DNA of 64,000 nucleotides from Pseudomonas caricapapayae (GCF_001400735.1 NZ_LJPW01000150.1:1-64000), one strand, 5' to 3'. Counted from the first letter of the stretch, positions 35,863-46,325 are shown. The notes: a model not told the origin generated them from the letters alone. A program made the numbers and translations.

Positions 35863-36584
35863 CTGATTCAACCACCCTGTACCCGGTGTTCGCCGAAGAA
35901 CTGCTGCCCGGTGGCGGCCATCGCTCGTTCATCCTCAAACGGGGCGAACTGCTGCGCCTGACCGACCTGCACGGCAACGCCAACGTCAGCCTGACGCTAC
36001 TCAATGCCGGCGAAAAAACCGAACGCCTGAACCTGCCGGACAGCCTCAAATGCCAGCACACCGCCAGATTGAGCAACGGCCATTGCCTGTATTCGGACAT
36101 GGGCCGCGTATTGGCGGCCATTGTCACCGACACCTGCGGCTGGAGCGATAGCATCGGTGGCGTGCTTAACGCTCAGGAAGTCGCCGACAAATACGGTCAG
36201 GGTCGCTACCAGGAGCTACGCAACGGCTTCTTTCGCAACGGCGTCGACAACTTGCTGGTCGAGCTGGGCAAATGGGGACTGGGGCTGTCCGACCTGCTGA
36301 TGACACTCAACCTGTTCAGCCGCGTCGACGTCGATGAAACCGGCGCACTGCACTTCGTCCCGAACAATTCGAAAGCCGGTGATTACATCGAACTCTATGC
36401 ACCGATGGACACGCTGGTGGTGCTGACTGCCTTGCAACACCCGATGGACCCCAACCCGCACTACGCACCGCAACCGCTGAAACTCGGCTGGATGAAAGCC
36501 GACGCCAGCATTGCCGAACACTGCCGCACCTCGCGCCCGGAAAACGAGCGCGGATTCATCAATACCGACCGCCTGTTCGCCTGA
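35859..36584 (+). CDS. Carboxyguanidine deiminase subunit (UAAP1/DUF1989 family)
   Basis: 241 residues, ATG overlapping the ATPase stop. DUF1989 features: RGELLRLTDLHGNANVSLTLL, and TDTCGWSDSIGG with the metal-ligand Cys. Formerly called urea amidolyase-associated protein 1. Published work on these paired proteins shows they form a heteromeric deiminase (CgdAB) that turns carboxyguanidine into allophanate and ammonia. Partner is the next gene, 11 bases away. Confidence 0.85.
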   Translation: MTDSTTLYPVFAEELLPGGGHRSFILKRGELLRLTDLHGNANVSLTLLNAGEKTERLNLPDSLKCQHTARLSNGHCLYSDMGRVLAAIVTDTCGWSDSIGGVLNAQEVADKYGQGRYQELRNGFFRNGVDNLLVELGKWGLGLSDLLMTLNLFSRVDVDETGALHFVPNNSKAGDYIELYAPMDTLVVLTALQHPMDPNPHYAPQPLKLGWMKADASIAEHCRTSRPENERGFINTDRLFA

Positions 36585-36595
36585 GGAGCCCTGTC

Positions 36596-37213
36596 ATGAA
36601 TACCGATACCCACTCTTGCTGCGACGCGACCATTCCGGCAGGCGAACCGTTTCTGGCCGAGGTCAAGGCCGGGCAGACCGTGCGCATCCTTGATCTGCAA
36701 GGCAATCAGGCGGTGGACACGCTGTTTTTCAGCCTGGACAACCCGCGCGAACGCTATGACGTACAACGCACCTTGCGCCGCCAGAACAGCGTGTACCTGA
36801 CCACCGGCAGCGTGCTGTTTTCCAATCTGGGCCGCCCCATGCTGACCATTGTCGATGACACTTGCGGACGTCACGACACATTGGGTGGCGCGTGCGCGCA
36901 AGAGAGCAACACCGTGCGCTACGCCCTGGAAAAACGCTACATGCACAGCTGCCGCGACAATTACCTGCGCGCCTGCCTGCATGACGGCCGTCTGACCAAG
37001 ACCGACATCGGTCCGAACATCAATTTCTTCATGAACGTCCCCGTGACCGCAGAGGGCGGCCTGACCTTCGAAGACGGCATTTCCGCCCCCGGCAAGTACG
37101 TTGAACTGCGTGCCGAAATGGACGTGATCGTGCTGATCTCCAATTGCCCGCAGCTCAACAACCCGTGCAACGGCTACAACCCGACGCCTGCGCAATTGCT
37201 GATTCGCGACTGA
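36596..37213 (+). CDS. Carboxyguanidine deiminase subunit (UAAP2/DUF1989 family)
   Basis: 205 residues. The paralogous DUF1989 motifs are present: VRILDLQGNQAVDTLFF and VDDTCGRHDTLGGAC with Cys ligands, plus GPNINFFMNVPV. Together with the preceding gene it should release ammonia from carboxyguanidine. Start ATG 36596 preceded by TGAGGAG. The 110-base gap to the carboxylase is the longest inside the operon. Confidence 0.85.
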   Translation: MNTDTHSCCDATIPAGEPFLAEVKAGQTVRILDLQGNQAVDTLFFSLDNPRERYDVQRTLRRQNSVYLTTGSVLFSNLGRPMLTIVDDTCGRHDTLGGACAQESNTVRYALEKRYMHSCRDNYLRACLHDGRLTKTDIGPNINFFMNVPVTAEGGLTFEDGISAPGKYVELRAEMDVIVLISNCPQLNNPCNGYNPTPAQLLIRD

Positions 37214-37323
37214 CCCGGCACCCGCCCTCAGCAACGGACGACCTTTGCGTAGACAGATAAACAGCGGGACGGCCCGCTTCCCATCACGAAACCGAGCGCG
37301 CCTGGGTTTCCGGGGGTTATGCC

Positions 37324-40300
37324 ATGTTCGACAAACTGCTGATCGCCAATCGTGGCGCCATTGCCTGCCGCATCCTGCGGACCCTGCGCACCCTGCAGGT
37401 GAAAGGCGTGGCGGTGTATTCCGAAGCCGACGCTGCCAGCCTGCACCTGATGCAGGCCGATGAAGCTCACAGCCTGGGTGAAGGCGGCGCAGCCGAGACT
37501 TATCTGGCGGTGAACAAGATCCTCGCCATCGCCAAAGCCAGCGGTGCCAAAGCCATTCATCCAGGTTACGGCTTTCTCTCCGAAAACGCCGCGTTTGCCC
37601 AGGCTTGTGAAGACGTCGGTATCGCCTTCGTCGGCCCGACGCCCGAGCAACTGCGCGTATTCGGTCTCAAACACACTGCCCGGGCGCTGGCCAGGCAACA
37701 GGGCGTGCCCATGCTGGAAGGCACCGAATTGCTCGACAGCCTGGAATCAGCCCTCCTGGCAGCTCGTACCATCGGCTATCCGGTCATGCTCAAGAGCACT
37801 GCGGGTGGCGGTGGCATTGGCATGCGTGTGTGCCGCAGCGCTGAAGAGCTGGCCGACTCGTTCGAGGCGGTAAAACGTCTCGGTCAGAACAATTTCAGCG
37901 ATGCAGGCGTGTTCATCGAGAAATACATCCAGCGCGCCCGGCATCTGGAAGTGCAGGTGTTCGGCGACGGTCAGGGCGAAGTGCTGGCACTGGGCGTGCG
38001 CGACTGCTCGGTACAGCGCCGCAATCAGAAAGTGCTGGAAGAAACCCCGGCCCCCAACCTGCCGGACGGTATGGCCGATGAGCTGTGCGCGGCGGCTATC
38101 AAACTCGCCAAAGCGGTGAATTATCGCAGCGCCGGGACTGTCGAGTTCGTCTTCGACAGTGAGGATCAGCGCTTCTACTTTCTGGAAGTTAACACGCGCC
38201 TGCAGGTCGAACACGGCGTGACCGAACAGGTGTGGGGCGTGGATCTGGTCAGCTGGATGGTACAACTGGCTGCCGGTGATCTGCCCCCGCTTGCTCAGTT
38301 GCAGGTTGGCCTCAAACCGGTTGGCCATGCCATTCAGGCGCGGCTGTACGCTGAGGATCCGGGCCGCGACTTCCAGCCCTGCCCTGGTTTGCTGACCGCT
38401 GTAACTTTCCCTCCTGCCGATGGCCGCGCACTGCGCATCGACACCTGGGTCGAAGCCGGTTGTGAGATACCGCCGTACTTCGACCCGATGATCGCCAAGC
38501 TGATCAGTTGGGCGCCAACCCGCGAGCACGCCAGCGCCGGGCTGATCGATACACTCGATGAAACGCGCCTGTACGGGGTGGAAACCAATCGAGGCTATCT
38601 GCGGCAGATCATCGCCGACACCCCGTTCGCCAGCGGCCAGCCATGGACGCGCTGTCTGGAAGATCTGGTGTACCAGGCTGATACGTTCGAAGTGTTGACT
38701 GGCGGAACGCAGACCAGCGTTCAGGATTATCCGGGGCGGCTGGGTTACTGGGCAGTCGGTGTACCGCCGTCGGGGCCGATGGACAGCCGCGCGTTACGTC
38801 AGGGCAATAGCCTGCTGGGCAACCCCGAAGGATGCGCCGCGTTGGAAATCACCATGAGCGGCCCACTGCTGCGCTTCAATACCGACGCGGTGGTCGCAGT
38901 AACCGGTGCGCAGATTCCGGTCACGGTCGACGCTGAACCCGCTGCCATGAATACCGCCCTGCTGGTACGCGCGGGTTCGACCCTCGCATTGGGCACTATT
39001 GCCGGCGCCGGTGTACGCAGTTACCTGTGCGTGCGCGGCGGGCTCGACGTACCGGACTATCTGGGCAGCAAAAGCACCTTCACCCTCGGCCAGTTCGGCG
39101 GGCATGGCGGCCGCGCGCTACGGGCTGGCGATGTGTTGCATATCGCGCCCTTGGTGGATCGCAGTGCAGGCCAGCGGATTGCCGATGAAGCACTTGAAGC
39201 GCTGACCGACGTCCGCCAGATGAGGGTCATTTATGGCCCCCATGCGGCCCCGGAATACTTCACCGAAGCGTACATCGAGAGGTTTTTCGCGACTGACTGG
39301 GAAGTGCATTTCAACTCCAGCCGTACCGGCGTGCGCCTGATCGGCCCGAAGCCCGAATGGGTCCGCGCCGACGGGGGCGAGGCAGGTCTGCATCCGTCCA
39401 ATATTCACGACAATCCCTATGCGGTCGGCGCAGTGGATTTTACTGGCGACATGCCTGTGATCCTCGGGCCGGACGGCCCGAGCCTGGGCGGATTCGTGTG
39501 CCCGGTGACCATCATCGAGGCAGACCTGTGGCAGCTGGGGCAATTGAAGGCTGGCGACAAGATCCGGTTCACGCCGGTGAGCGTCGAGGCGTGCCATGCG
39601 GCAATGGCCGCAGTGTTGCCGCAAACTATGCAAAACACTGATGCCCTTGGCAGCGAATTTGTTCGCGAAGGCGTCAGTCCGAACGCAGGAAATGCCGCTA
39701 ATGCGCCGACCCCGACGCCCGTTCGCATAGAGGATCTGCACACTCCGGTCATCCTTGATATCGGTCGGGACGATAAACGTCTGGTTGCACGTCTGTCCGG
39801 TGATGCCCATCTGCTGCTGGAAATCGGGGCGCCAGAGCTGGATCTGGTGCTGCGTCTGCGCGGCCATGCCTTGATGCTCGCGCTAGAGGCCAAGGCACTG
39901 GCGGGCGTGATTGACCTGACGCCGGGTATTCGCTCCCTGCAGGTTCACTACCGTCCCGAGCAACTGCCGCTTCGGCAACTGCTCGACATCGTCGCCGGAG
40001 AATGGGGCGTGGTGTGCGCAGCGAAAGACCTGCAAGTGGCGTCGCGTATTGTCCATCTACCGTTATCCTGGGACGATCCGGCCTGCCAGCTGGCCATCGA
40101 GAAATACATGACCACCGTGCGCAAGGATGCTCCGTGGTGCCCGAGTAACCTGGAGTTCATCCGCCGTATCAACGACCTGCCCAACCTCGACGAAGTGCAA
40201 CGCACAGTATTCGACGCCAGCTATCTGGTCATGGGCCTGGGCGATGTATACCTCGGCGCTCCGGTTGCCACGCCGCTGGACCCGCGCCATCGGCTGGTGA

Positions 40301-40989
40301 CCACCAAGTACAACCCGGCGCGCACCTGGACCGCCGAGAATTCGGTCGGCATCGGCGGTGCCTACATGTGCGTGTATGGCATGGAAGGCCCCGGTGGCTA
40401 TCAATTCGTCGGCCGTACCCTGCAGATGTGGAACCGCTACCGCGACGTCGCTGCCTTCGAGGGCAAACCGTGGCTGCTGCGTTTTTTCGACCAGATCCGT
40501 TTCTACCCGGTCAGCGCCGACGAACTGCTGCGTATCCGTCGCGATTTTCCGCTGGGTCGCTTCGACCTGAACATCGAACACTGCACCTTGAACATGGCCG
40601 ACTACCAGGCCTTTCTGACCCGCGAAGCCGACGGCATCACGGCATTCCGAACCCGTCAGCAATCCGCGTTCAGCGCTGAGCGAGAGCGCTGGAACGCCAA
40701 CGGTCAGGCCGACTTCCAGAGCGATGAGGGGGCTGCCCCGAACAGCGAAGAACAGCCCTTGCAGGCCGGTCATCAGGGCATCGACAGCCACATTGCCGGC
40801 AACCTCTGGCAGGTTCGGGTGCAACCGGGCGAGCACGTGGATGCGGGCGACGTGCTGGTGATTCTGGAGTCCATGAAAATGGAAATCCCTCTCCTTGCCC
40901 CGGTCGCCGGTGTGGTGCAGGAGGTCAGGGTGCAACCCGGATCGGCAATACGCGCAGGGCAACGGGTCGTGGTGCTGGCAACTGAATGA
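37324..40989 (+). CDS. Guanidine (urea-type) carboxylase, biotin-dependent
   Basis: 1221 residues. Biotin carboxylase domain at about 1-450 (ATP loop KSTAGGGGIGMRV, NTRLQVEHGVTEQ), then the carboxyltransferase part with a KipA-like half (VQDYPGRLGYWAVGVPPSGPMD) and a KipI-like half, and a C-terminal biotinyl domain with the target Lys in LESMKMEIPL. It carboxylates guanidine (and to a lesser degree urea) at the expense of ATP and bicarbonate. Guanidine is the likelier substrate because of the riboswitch and the two deiminase genes. Allophanate hydrolase follows with an overlap or short gap. Confidence 0.92.
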   Translation: MFDKLLIANRGAIACRILRTLRTLQVKGVAVYSEADAASLHLMQADEAHSLGEGGAAETYLAVNKILAIAKASGAKAIHPGYGFLSENAAFAQACEDVGIAFVGPTPEQLRVFGLKHTARALARQQGVPMLEGTELLDSLESALLAARTIGYPVMLKSTAGGGGIGMRVCRSAEELADSFEAVKRLGQNNFSDAGVFIEKYIQRARHLEVQVFGDGQGEVLALGVRDCSVQRRNQKVLEETPAPNLPDGMADELCAAAIKLAKAVNYRSAGTVEFVFDSEDQRFYFLEVNTRLQVEHGVTEQVWGVDLVSWMVQLAAGDLPPLAQLQVGLKPVGHAIQARLYAEDPGRDFQPCPGLLTAVTFPPADGRALRIDTWVEAGCEIPPYFDPMIAKLISWAPTREHASAGLIDTLDETRLYGVETNRGYLRQIIADTPFASGQPWTRCLEDLVYQADTFEVLTGGTQTSVQDYPGRLGYWAVGVPPSGPMDSRALRQGNSLLGNPEGCAALEITMSGPLLRFNTDAVVAVTGAQIPVTVDAEPAAMNTALLVRAGSTLALGTIAGAGVRSYLCVRGGLDVPDYLGSKSTFTLGQFGGHGGRALRAGDVLHIAPLVDRSAGQRIADEALEALTDVRQMRVIYGPHAAPEYFTEAYIERFFATDWEVHFNSSRTGVRLIGPKPEWVRADGGEAGLHPSNIHDNPYAVGAVDFTGDMPVILGPDGPSLGGFVCPVTIIEADLWQLGQLKAGDKIRFTPVSVEACHAAMAAVLPQTMQNTDALGSEFVREGVSPNAGNAANAPTPTPVRIEDLHTPVILDIGRDDKRLVARLSGDAHLLLEIGAPELDLVLRLRGHALMLALEAKALAGVIDLTPGIRSLQVHYRPEQLPLRQLLDIVAGEWGVVCAAKDLQVASRIVHLPLSWDDPACQLAIEKYMTTVRKDAPWCPSNLEFIRRINDLPNLDEVQRTVFDASYLVMGLGDVYLGAPVATPLDPRHRLVTTKYNPARTWTAENSVGIGGAYMCVYGMEGPGGYQFVGRTLQMWNRYRDVAAFEGKPWLLRFFDQIRFYPVSADELLRIRRDFPLGRFDLNIEHCTLNMADYQAFLTREADGITAFRTRQQSAFSAERERWNANGQADFQSDEGAAPNSEEQPLQAGHQGIDSHIAGNLWQVRVQPGEHVDAGDVLVILESMKMEIPLLAPVAGVVQEVRVQPGSAIRAGQRVVVLATE

Positions 40990-41024
40990 ATCGATCACCT
41001 TTTCACTGTCAATGGAATCCCGTC

Positions 41025-42839
41025 ATGAACGACACAGCACTGCCCAATGACCTGCGCCTGGACACGCTGCGCACCGCGTACCAGTCCGGCCGGATTTCAC
41101 CACGCCAGCTGATTCTGGCGTTGCGGGAAAAAGCCGAACGGCTCAACACGGATTATCACGCGTTCATCTACCTGCTCGGCACGGACGAACTGGAGCCCTA
41201 TCTGACCGCACTGGAGGATCGCGATGCTCAGAGCCTGCCGCTCTACGGCGTGCCCTTCGCGATCAAGGACAACATTGATCTGGCTGCCATTCCAACCACG
41301 GCCGCCTGCCCGGATTACGCCTACACGCCAGAGTGTTCGGCGACCATCGTCGAACAACTGATTGCACTGGGCGCGGTGCCTATGGGCAAGACCAATCTGG
41401 ACCAGTTCGCCACCGGCCTGAATGGCAGCCGTTCGCCCTATGGTGCCTGCCCCAACAGCGTATTGAAGGGGTATCCGTCCGGCGGCTCAAGCGCTGGTTC
41501 ATCTCTGGCCGTCGCGCTGGGGCTCAGCAGCTTCTCGCTGGGCACCGACACGGCGGGCTCGGGGCGTGTACCCGCAGCGCTGAACAACCTGGTGGGAACG
41601 AAAGCCAGCAAGGGGCTGATTTCTACCGCAGGTGTCGTGCCAGCCTGCCGTACGCAGGACTGCGTCTCGATCTTCACTGCCACGGCGAGGGAAGCCAGCC
41701 AGTTACTGGGGCTGGTCGCCACGCTTGATCCGCGCGATGAATACAGCCGACGCAACCCCCAGTGGAACGACGCTTCGGCGTTTGGTGCCCCTCGCCCGTT
41801 TCGCTTCGGCGTACCACGCGCTGAAGATCTGCAATTCTTTGGCTGTACCGAGGGGCCGAAACTGTTCAGCACTGCTATCGACCACCTCACCGCGCTAGGC
41901 GGCGAAGCGGTCACAGTGAACCTGTCACCGTTTCTTGAAGCTGCTCGACTGTTGTATGAGGGTCCTTGGGTGGCCGAGCGCTATAGCGTGGCAGGACAGT
42001 TGATGGAAGACCGTCCGGAGGCGGTATTGCCGGTGATTCGCGATGTACTGGCCAAGGCCCCCAGCGTCAGCGGAGTCGATACGTTTCGTGCGCAATACCG
42101 TCTGCAAGCGCTCAAGGCGATTTGCGACCGGGAGCTTGAAGGGCTGGATTGCGTAGTAACACCCAGCATCGGTCGCCCGGTCACCTCGGCAGAACTGGTT
42201 GCCGAGCCGGTGCTGCGCAATTCTGAGCTGGGTTATTACACGAATTTCGTCAACCTGCTCGACTACGCCGCCATCGCCGTGCCAAGCGCTTTCATGGGCA
42301 ACGGCCTGCCGTGGGGCGTGACGTTATTCGGACGGGCGTTCACCGATCAGTATCTGCTCAGCCTGGCCGATGCTTTTCAGCGGCAAACCGCGCTGCCCCT
42401 GATTGGCGGGGAAATACCTGAATTATCCGTGCCACAGACCGTCGCACGTAACGATAAGGCACAACTGGTGGTGTGTGGCGCGCATCTGGACGGGCTGGCA
42501 CTGAACTGGCAACTCAGGCAACGCGGTGCGCGTCTGCTGGAGACCACACAAAGCTCGGCCGACTACCGACTGTATGCGCTGGCCGGTGGGCCGCCGTTTC
42601 GCCCAGGCATGGTGCGGGTTGCCGAACGGGGTGTAGCCGTTGAAGTAGAGGTCTGGGAGTTGCCCAGTGGCGAATTGGGGTCGTTTCTGACCGGTATTCC
42701 GGCACCGCTGGGCCTCGGTAAAGTGCAACTGGCCGATGGCCGTTGGGAGACCGGTTTTATCTGCGAAGCCTACGGCCTGGAGGGGGCTGTCGATATCAGC
42801 CATCTCGGTAGCTGGCGTGCTCATTTGCAGCAGCTGTAA
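41025..42839 (+). CDS. atzF: Allophanate hydrolase
   Basis: 604 residues from the ATG at 41025 (MNDTALPNDLRLDTLRTAYQ); an ATG at 40986 overlapping the carboxylase stop would add 13 residues. Amidase-signature domain with the Lys in VPFAIKDNIDL, the Ser pair in GGSSAGSSLAVALGL and TDTAGSGRVPA; the C-terminal 150 residues form the second allophanate hydrolase domain (LVVCGAHLDGLALN onward). It splits allophanate into two ammonia and two CO2, ending the pathway that starts with guanidine. Confidence 0.93.
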   Translation: MNDTALPNDLRLDTLRTAYQSGRISPRQLILALREKAERLNTDYHAFIYLLGTDELEPYLTALEDRDAQSLPLYGVPFAIKDNIDLAAIPTTAACPDYAYTPECSATIVEQLIALGAVPMGKTNLDQFATGLNGSRSPYGACPNSVLKGYPSGGSSAGSSLAVALGLSSFSLGTDTAGSGRVPAALNNLVGTKASKGLISTAGVVPACRTQDCVSIFTATAREASQLLGLVATLDPRDEYSRRNPQWNDASAFGAPRPFRFGVPRAEDLQFFGCTEGPKLFSTAIDHLTALGGEAVTVNLSPFLEAARLLYEGPWVAERYSVAGQLMEDRPEAVLPVIRDVLAKAPSVSGVDTFRAQYRLQALKAICDRELEGLDCVVTPSIGRPVTSAELVAEPVLRNSELGYYTNFVNLLDYAAIAVPSAFMGNGLPWGVTLFGRAFTDQYLLSLADAFQRQTALPLIGGEIPELSVPQTVARNDKAQLVVCGAHLDGLALNWQLRQRGARLLETTQSSADYRLYALAGGPPFRPGMVRVAERGVAVEVEVWELPSGELGSFLTGIPAPLGLGKVQLADGRWETGFICEAYGLEGAVDISHLGSWRAHLQQL

Positions 42840-42901
42840 GCGAACATGCGGCGTGCCCAGGCGTGCCGCCGTGTTTGAGACGGCTCGGGTATTACATAGT
42901 T

Positions 42902-45900
42902 ATGTCATACCCGGACCGCCTTCACGACATAGTGAGCATCCACTCACTTCGACCGGCCGTCATGAACCACATCTGGAGTCCGCTTCGTCAGGACACCCTT
43001 TTTCACCCCTCATCTTTTCTGCTGGAACAACCGAGCATTCTGTTGCCCGAGTACAGCAGCAACCGACACGATACGCTCAATGCTTCAGTGCCATTCGCAC
43101 TGCCAGCGCTTCAGCTTGCGCCTCGCGAACATCCACTGCCTCCACCGACCGAAGAGCACGAGCCGCAGGCCCCGGCCGCACACATCGAACGTCCCCTCAA
43201 AGCGTTGCGTAAAAGCCCTGGCTTCCCATTGATTGCCGACTCGGTCTTGCTCCTCAAGGCTTGCCAGCTGGACATGGATCTCCCGCCAAACCGAAAACAC
43301 CATGTTCGCCAACAGCTCGTCGCGCTGCTCACCGACCGAACCGGCAAGGCACTGGACCCCGATACGTTATGGGTCACGTTCAGCACCCAGAACCTGCCCG
43401 TATTGAACGACGAGGGGCACGAGTCTTACAGCATCGAGCTGTCCCTGACCGACGTGGCATTGGCCGCGACCTTTGATCCGGGGCAGTTCGTGCGCCTGTA
43501 TCGCAGTGAAATCACCAGTACGAACTGGCCTGAAGAGGCCTCGTCACTGAGCGCAACGCAGCTGGTCAAGTGGATCAGCGAAGCCCATCTGGATCGTGAC
43601 TACAGCACAACACTCGAGGTTTTTCGAACTCGGCACGCAGCCACTTTCCGCACCTTGTCACGGTTGGGCTTTCTGGATGTGCTGGCTCGCCAGTTTCTCT
43701 CCCGGCGCATCAGCCGGGCCGGCTATTTCCTGACGCTGGACGCTTTGGGTCTGAGCGATTTCCCTGCCGACCTGGCGACCCTTGAGCAAAGCGGTCGCGG
43801 TCATAAATCCGAGATCCGCATGTTTTCACTCAATGGCGACACCGTGCAGGGTATTTTTCAGGTGAGGTCGAAAGCCACCTCCCACTGTTTCATTCACATA
43901 CTGGGTGCCAAGGGCAACGTCATCGAATACATCAGCGAGGATCCGGGCGAGATGACCCGCAGGCTGCTGGCGGCCATGAACGCCTCGGGACTGTATGGCC
44001 ACGCATTGCATGCGCTCGATCAGGACGCAGTCATCGTTGCCGACGCCCCGCTGCTCGCAGGCGATGTTTTTACCGAGTTGAGCCAGGCATCGCTTACAGA
44101 GACGCAATTCAACAGCGAAAACATCGACCTGCTCAAACCCGTATCACGCAGCCTTACGCTGGCTGGTGCGGCAGACCTCTGGCAAACAGCGTCCACTCTG
44201 CTGGAACAGATCCCCTCAGCCCCGAGGATGGCTGCGCAGGTCATGGCGGCCTATCTATTGAAACATCACAATCTGACGCTCAATCCCGATCACGTGTTCA
44301 TTGCCTATCAATCCGGCAACTCGGTCAGCCCGCTGGGCAGCCCCCGCAATCCGCCCACCCATATTCACACACCCGCTGAAAAACCGATCAGCCTGAGCGA
44401 GGCGCTGATGACCAACTACCGGGTCGACTCCCCCGAGGGTTACATTGATCACGACGGTACTACAGAGGTCTTTCTGGATAGCACAGGCCAGGGCGAACGG
44501 GCTCAGGGCCAGAGACTGGCAATCACGCCGCAGGCACTTGAGGACTACATCAAGGCATTCGATTTTCTGACCTGGATGACCAGGCACATCCAGACATTCT
44601 GGAGGCAGCAAAAAACAGCCATCGAACAGGCATTCAGATCGGCCTTTATCAATCAGGCGCTGATCAGCCTGAAGCGCGGCAGTCTCAAACGCAGCGGCTT
44701 CGATCAGGTCGTTGAAGCCTTGGCTGGCTCTGCGCAAGAGCACTGGCTGGCACTCGGTTTTTTCGTTCAGGGTTCGCTGATCGACGGCATGGAACATCAA
44801 TACACCGGGCTGCTGATACTCAAGCAAACCGGCAAACCGAACGTGCTTTATCAACCAGGGCACCCCGAGGCCTTTGTCCAGTTCTCGGACGACAGTGAAC
44901 TTGAACGCTATCTGAAACTGAAAACCGCACATCCGGATTGGCGAGAAGCCGTGATGCGCTACGTTCCGCTACGTCATCACCAACGTCTGGACTATCTCTT
45001 CAAACTATGGGGCGGTGCTCAGGCCCCGACGCCGCCCGCCTCCCTCCTGCGCCCATGGACGGATGCGCTGTACAACCCTGACACACGAAAAGCCATGCAC
45101 CACTCGCTGTGCGAAAAAAGGCTGGAAGGCTCGCCGTTTGCTTACCTGCACCAACTCCTCGAACAGAACTCGCTGGATGATGCCAAGGAGCAGATCGTGA
45201 CCCCTGCACAGGTTTCACTGGCCTACTGGACAGACCGTCTACACAAGTTGCAGCGTTTGCTGGCACCCATATCGCTGTTGCTGACACCGGCATTTTTCGC
45301 GTCGCTGGCGGCGGAAGTCGGTCTTGCGGCTCTAAGCGTTGCTTCTGCAAATTTGCCAGGCAGGCGTTACGTAGAAAAACATCAGGCGCTGCTGGCAACA
45401 TTATCACTGGGCTTGCTACAACTTGGGCCGCAGACACCGAGGCTGCTGCGCACGCTGACTAAAATCGTCAAACCTGCAGGTCATACGGCAGGAGTATCTT
45501 CAGTGCCGTCCGCTGGTGCGCGGGGCCCCGGTCGATTGAGCATACGACCAATAAAGCCGCGCCAGACCCGGCTGGAAAAATTCTTCCATACCGACGCGCT
45601 GCTCAAGCGCTGGACCATTACCGGCGCCGCAGCGCCCAGCCGGGTAGCGGTGCATGCCTGGAAGCTGGGCGGGCGTTTTCTGCTCTGGACATCGGACAGA
45701 GGTCAGGCGCGGACTCTGGTGGTCAGCACCCACGGTTATTACACACCGTGGACGGCAACAGTGAAAATCCCCAACGGCACAGAAATCCGAACCTATGCGC
45801 CTCATGGCTACAAATTGGTCGACCCCCAACTGCATCGCGTCGTCAACGGGAACGCCCGGCCGTTTGCTGCCTCCAGCACAGCAGAACATTCACTGATGCA

Positions 45901-46285
45901 GCCAGTGCTTGAACCATTGCTGATGACTGACAAGGTCATCTCCGGAACATCACTCCCCGGCAGGCTGAAAAACTACAGTCTGTCCAAGTTCCAGACACCC
46001 AGTGGCGAGAGCTATGACGATATTGCCCGCGTGGTAGGCAACTCCAATGGCTCGCCACTCAAAGGCTGGCTACCACCCACGCCAATGGATGTGTTGACGG
46101 TACGCAGCCGCTTCGGCATGACGCCCCCTTCGCTGAACGACCTGTTCAACAGCCTGTCGGCGCAGGGCATTCATTACGACAGGATTCTGCTGGTGCATTG
46201 CCGTTGCGCAGCGATATCTGCACTGCTACGCCGCGCGCCGGTTTATCATGCGCCCACAGCGCAGTCCATTGGCAGGAGCGCCTGA
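42902..46285 (+). CDS. Very large DUF6543-like toxin-type protein
   Basis: About 1127 residues if started at ATG 42902; GTG 42863 and ATG 42962 are also possible and no ribosome site decides. The N-terminal 500 residues resemble the DUF6543 or dermonecrotic-toxin-like proteins common in pseudomonads (LLTDRTGKALDPDTLWVTF, YSIELSLTDVALAATFDPG, ARQFLSRRISRAGYFLTLDA). A hydrophobic stretch lies at about residue 785-815. The last 200 residues (STHGYYTPW ... LVHCRCAAISALLR) resemble a Stv-type adhesin or effector domain with conserved His and Cys. No hrp box is seen upstream and no secretion signal is clear. Function unknown. Confidence 0.6.
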   Translation: MSYPDRLHDIVSIHSLRPAVMNHIWSPLRQDTLFHPSSFLLEQPSILLPEYSSNRHDTLNASVPFALPALQLAPREHPLPPPTEEHEPQAPAAHIERPLKALRKSPGFPLIADSVLLLKACQLDMDLPPNRKHHVRQQLVALLTDRTGKALDPDTLWVTFSTQNLPVLNDEGHESYSIELSLTDVALAATFDPGQFVRLYRSEITSTNWPEEASSLSATQLVKWISEAHLDRDYSTTLEVFRTRHAATFRTLSRLGFLDVLARQFLSRRISRAGYFLTLDALGLSDFPADLATLEQSGRGHKSEIRMFSLNGDTVQGIFQVRSKATSHCFIHILGAKGNVIEYISEDPGEMTRRLLAAMNASGLYGHALHALDQDAVIVADAPLLAGDVFTELSQASLTETQFNSENIDLLKPVSRSLTLAGAADLWQTASTLLEQIPSAPRMAAQVMAAYLLKHHNLTLNPDHVFIAYQSGNSVSPLGSPRNPPTHIHTPAEKPISLSEALMTNYRVDSPEGYIDHDGTTEVFLDSTGQGERAQGQRLAITPQALEDYIKAFDFLTWMTRHIQTFWRQQKTAIEQAFRSAFINQALISLKRGSLKRSGFDQVVEALAGSAQEHWLALGFFVQGSLIDGMEHQYTGLLILKQTGKPNVLYQPGHPEAFVQFSDDSELERYLKLKTAHPDWREAVMRYVPLRHHQRLDYLFKLWGGAQAPTPPASLLRPWTDALYNPDTRKAMHHSLCEKRLEGSPFAYLHQLLEQNSLDDAKEQIVTPAQVSLAYWTDRLHKLQRLLAPISLLLTPAFFASLAAEVGLAALSVASANLPGRRYVEKHQALLATLSLGLLQLGPQTPRLLRTLTKIVKPAGHTAGVSSVPSAGARGPGRLSIRPIKPRQTRLEKFFHTDALLKRWTITGAAAPSRVAVHAWKLGGRFLLWTSDRGQARTLVVSTHGYYTPWTATVKIPNGTEIRTYAPHGYKLVDPQLHRVVNGNARPFAASSTAEHSLMQPVLEPLLMTDKVISGTSLPGRLKNYSLSKFQTPSGESYDDIARVVGNSNGSPLKGWLPPTPMDVLTVRSRFGMTPPSLNDLFNSLSAQGIHYDRILLVHCRCAAISALLRRAPVYHAPTAQSIGRSA

Positions 46286-46325
46286 ACTGACTACCACGAT
46301 CATCGAGCACGGTGCCTGAACCCGC

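Noticed and set aside
42841..42962. Type III secretion (hrp box) promoter for the giant protein
   Set aside because: No GGAAC/T-N15-17-CCACNNA element is present upstream, so I do not call it a type III effector.
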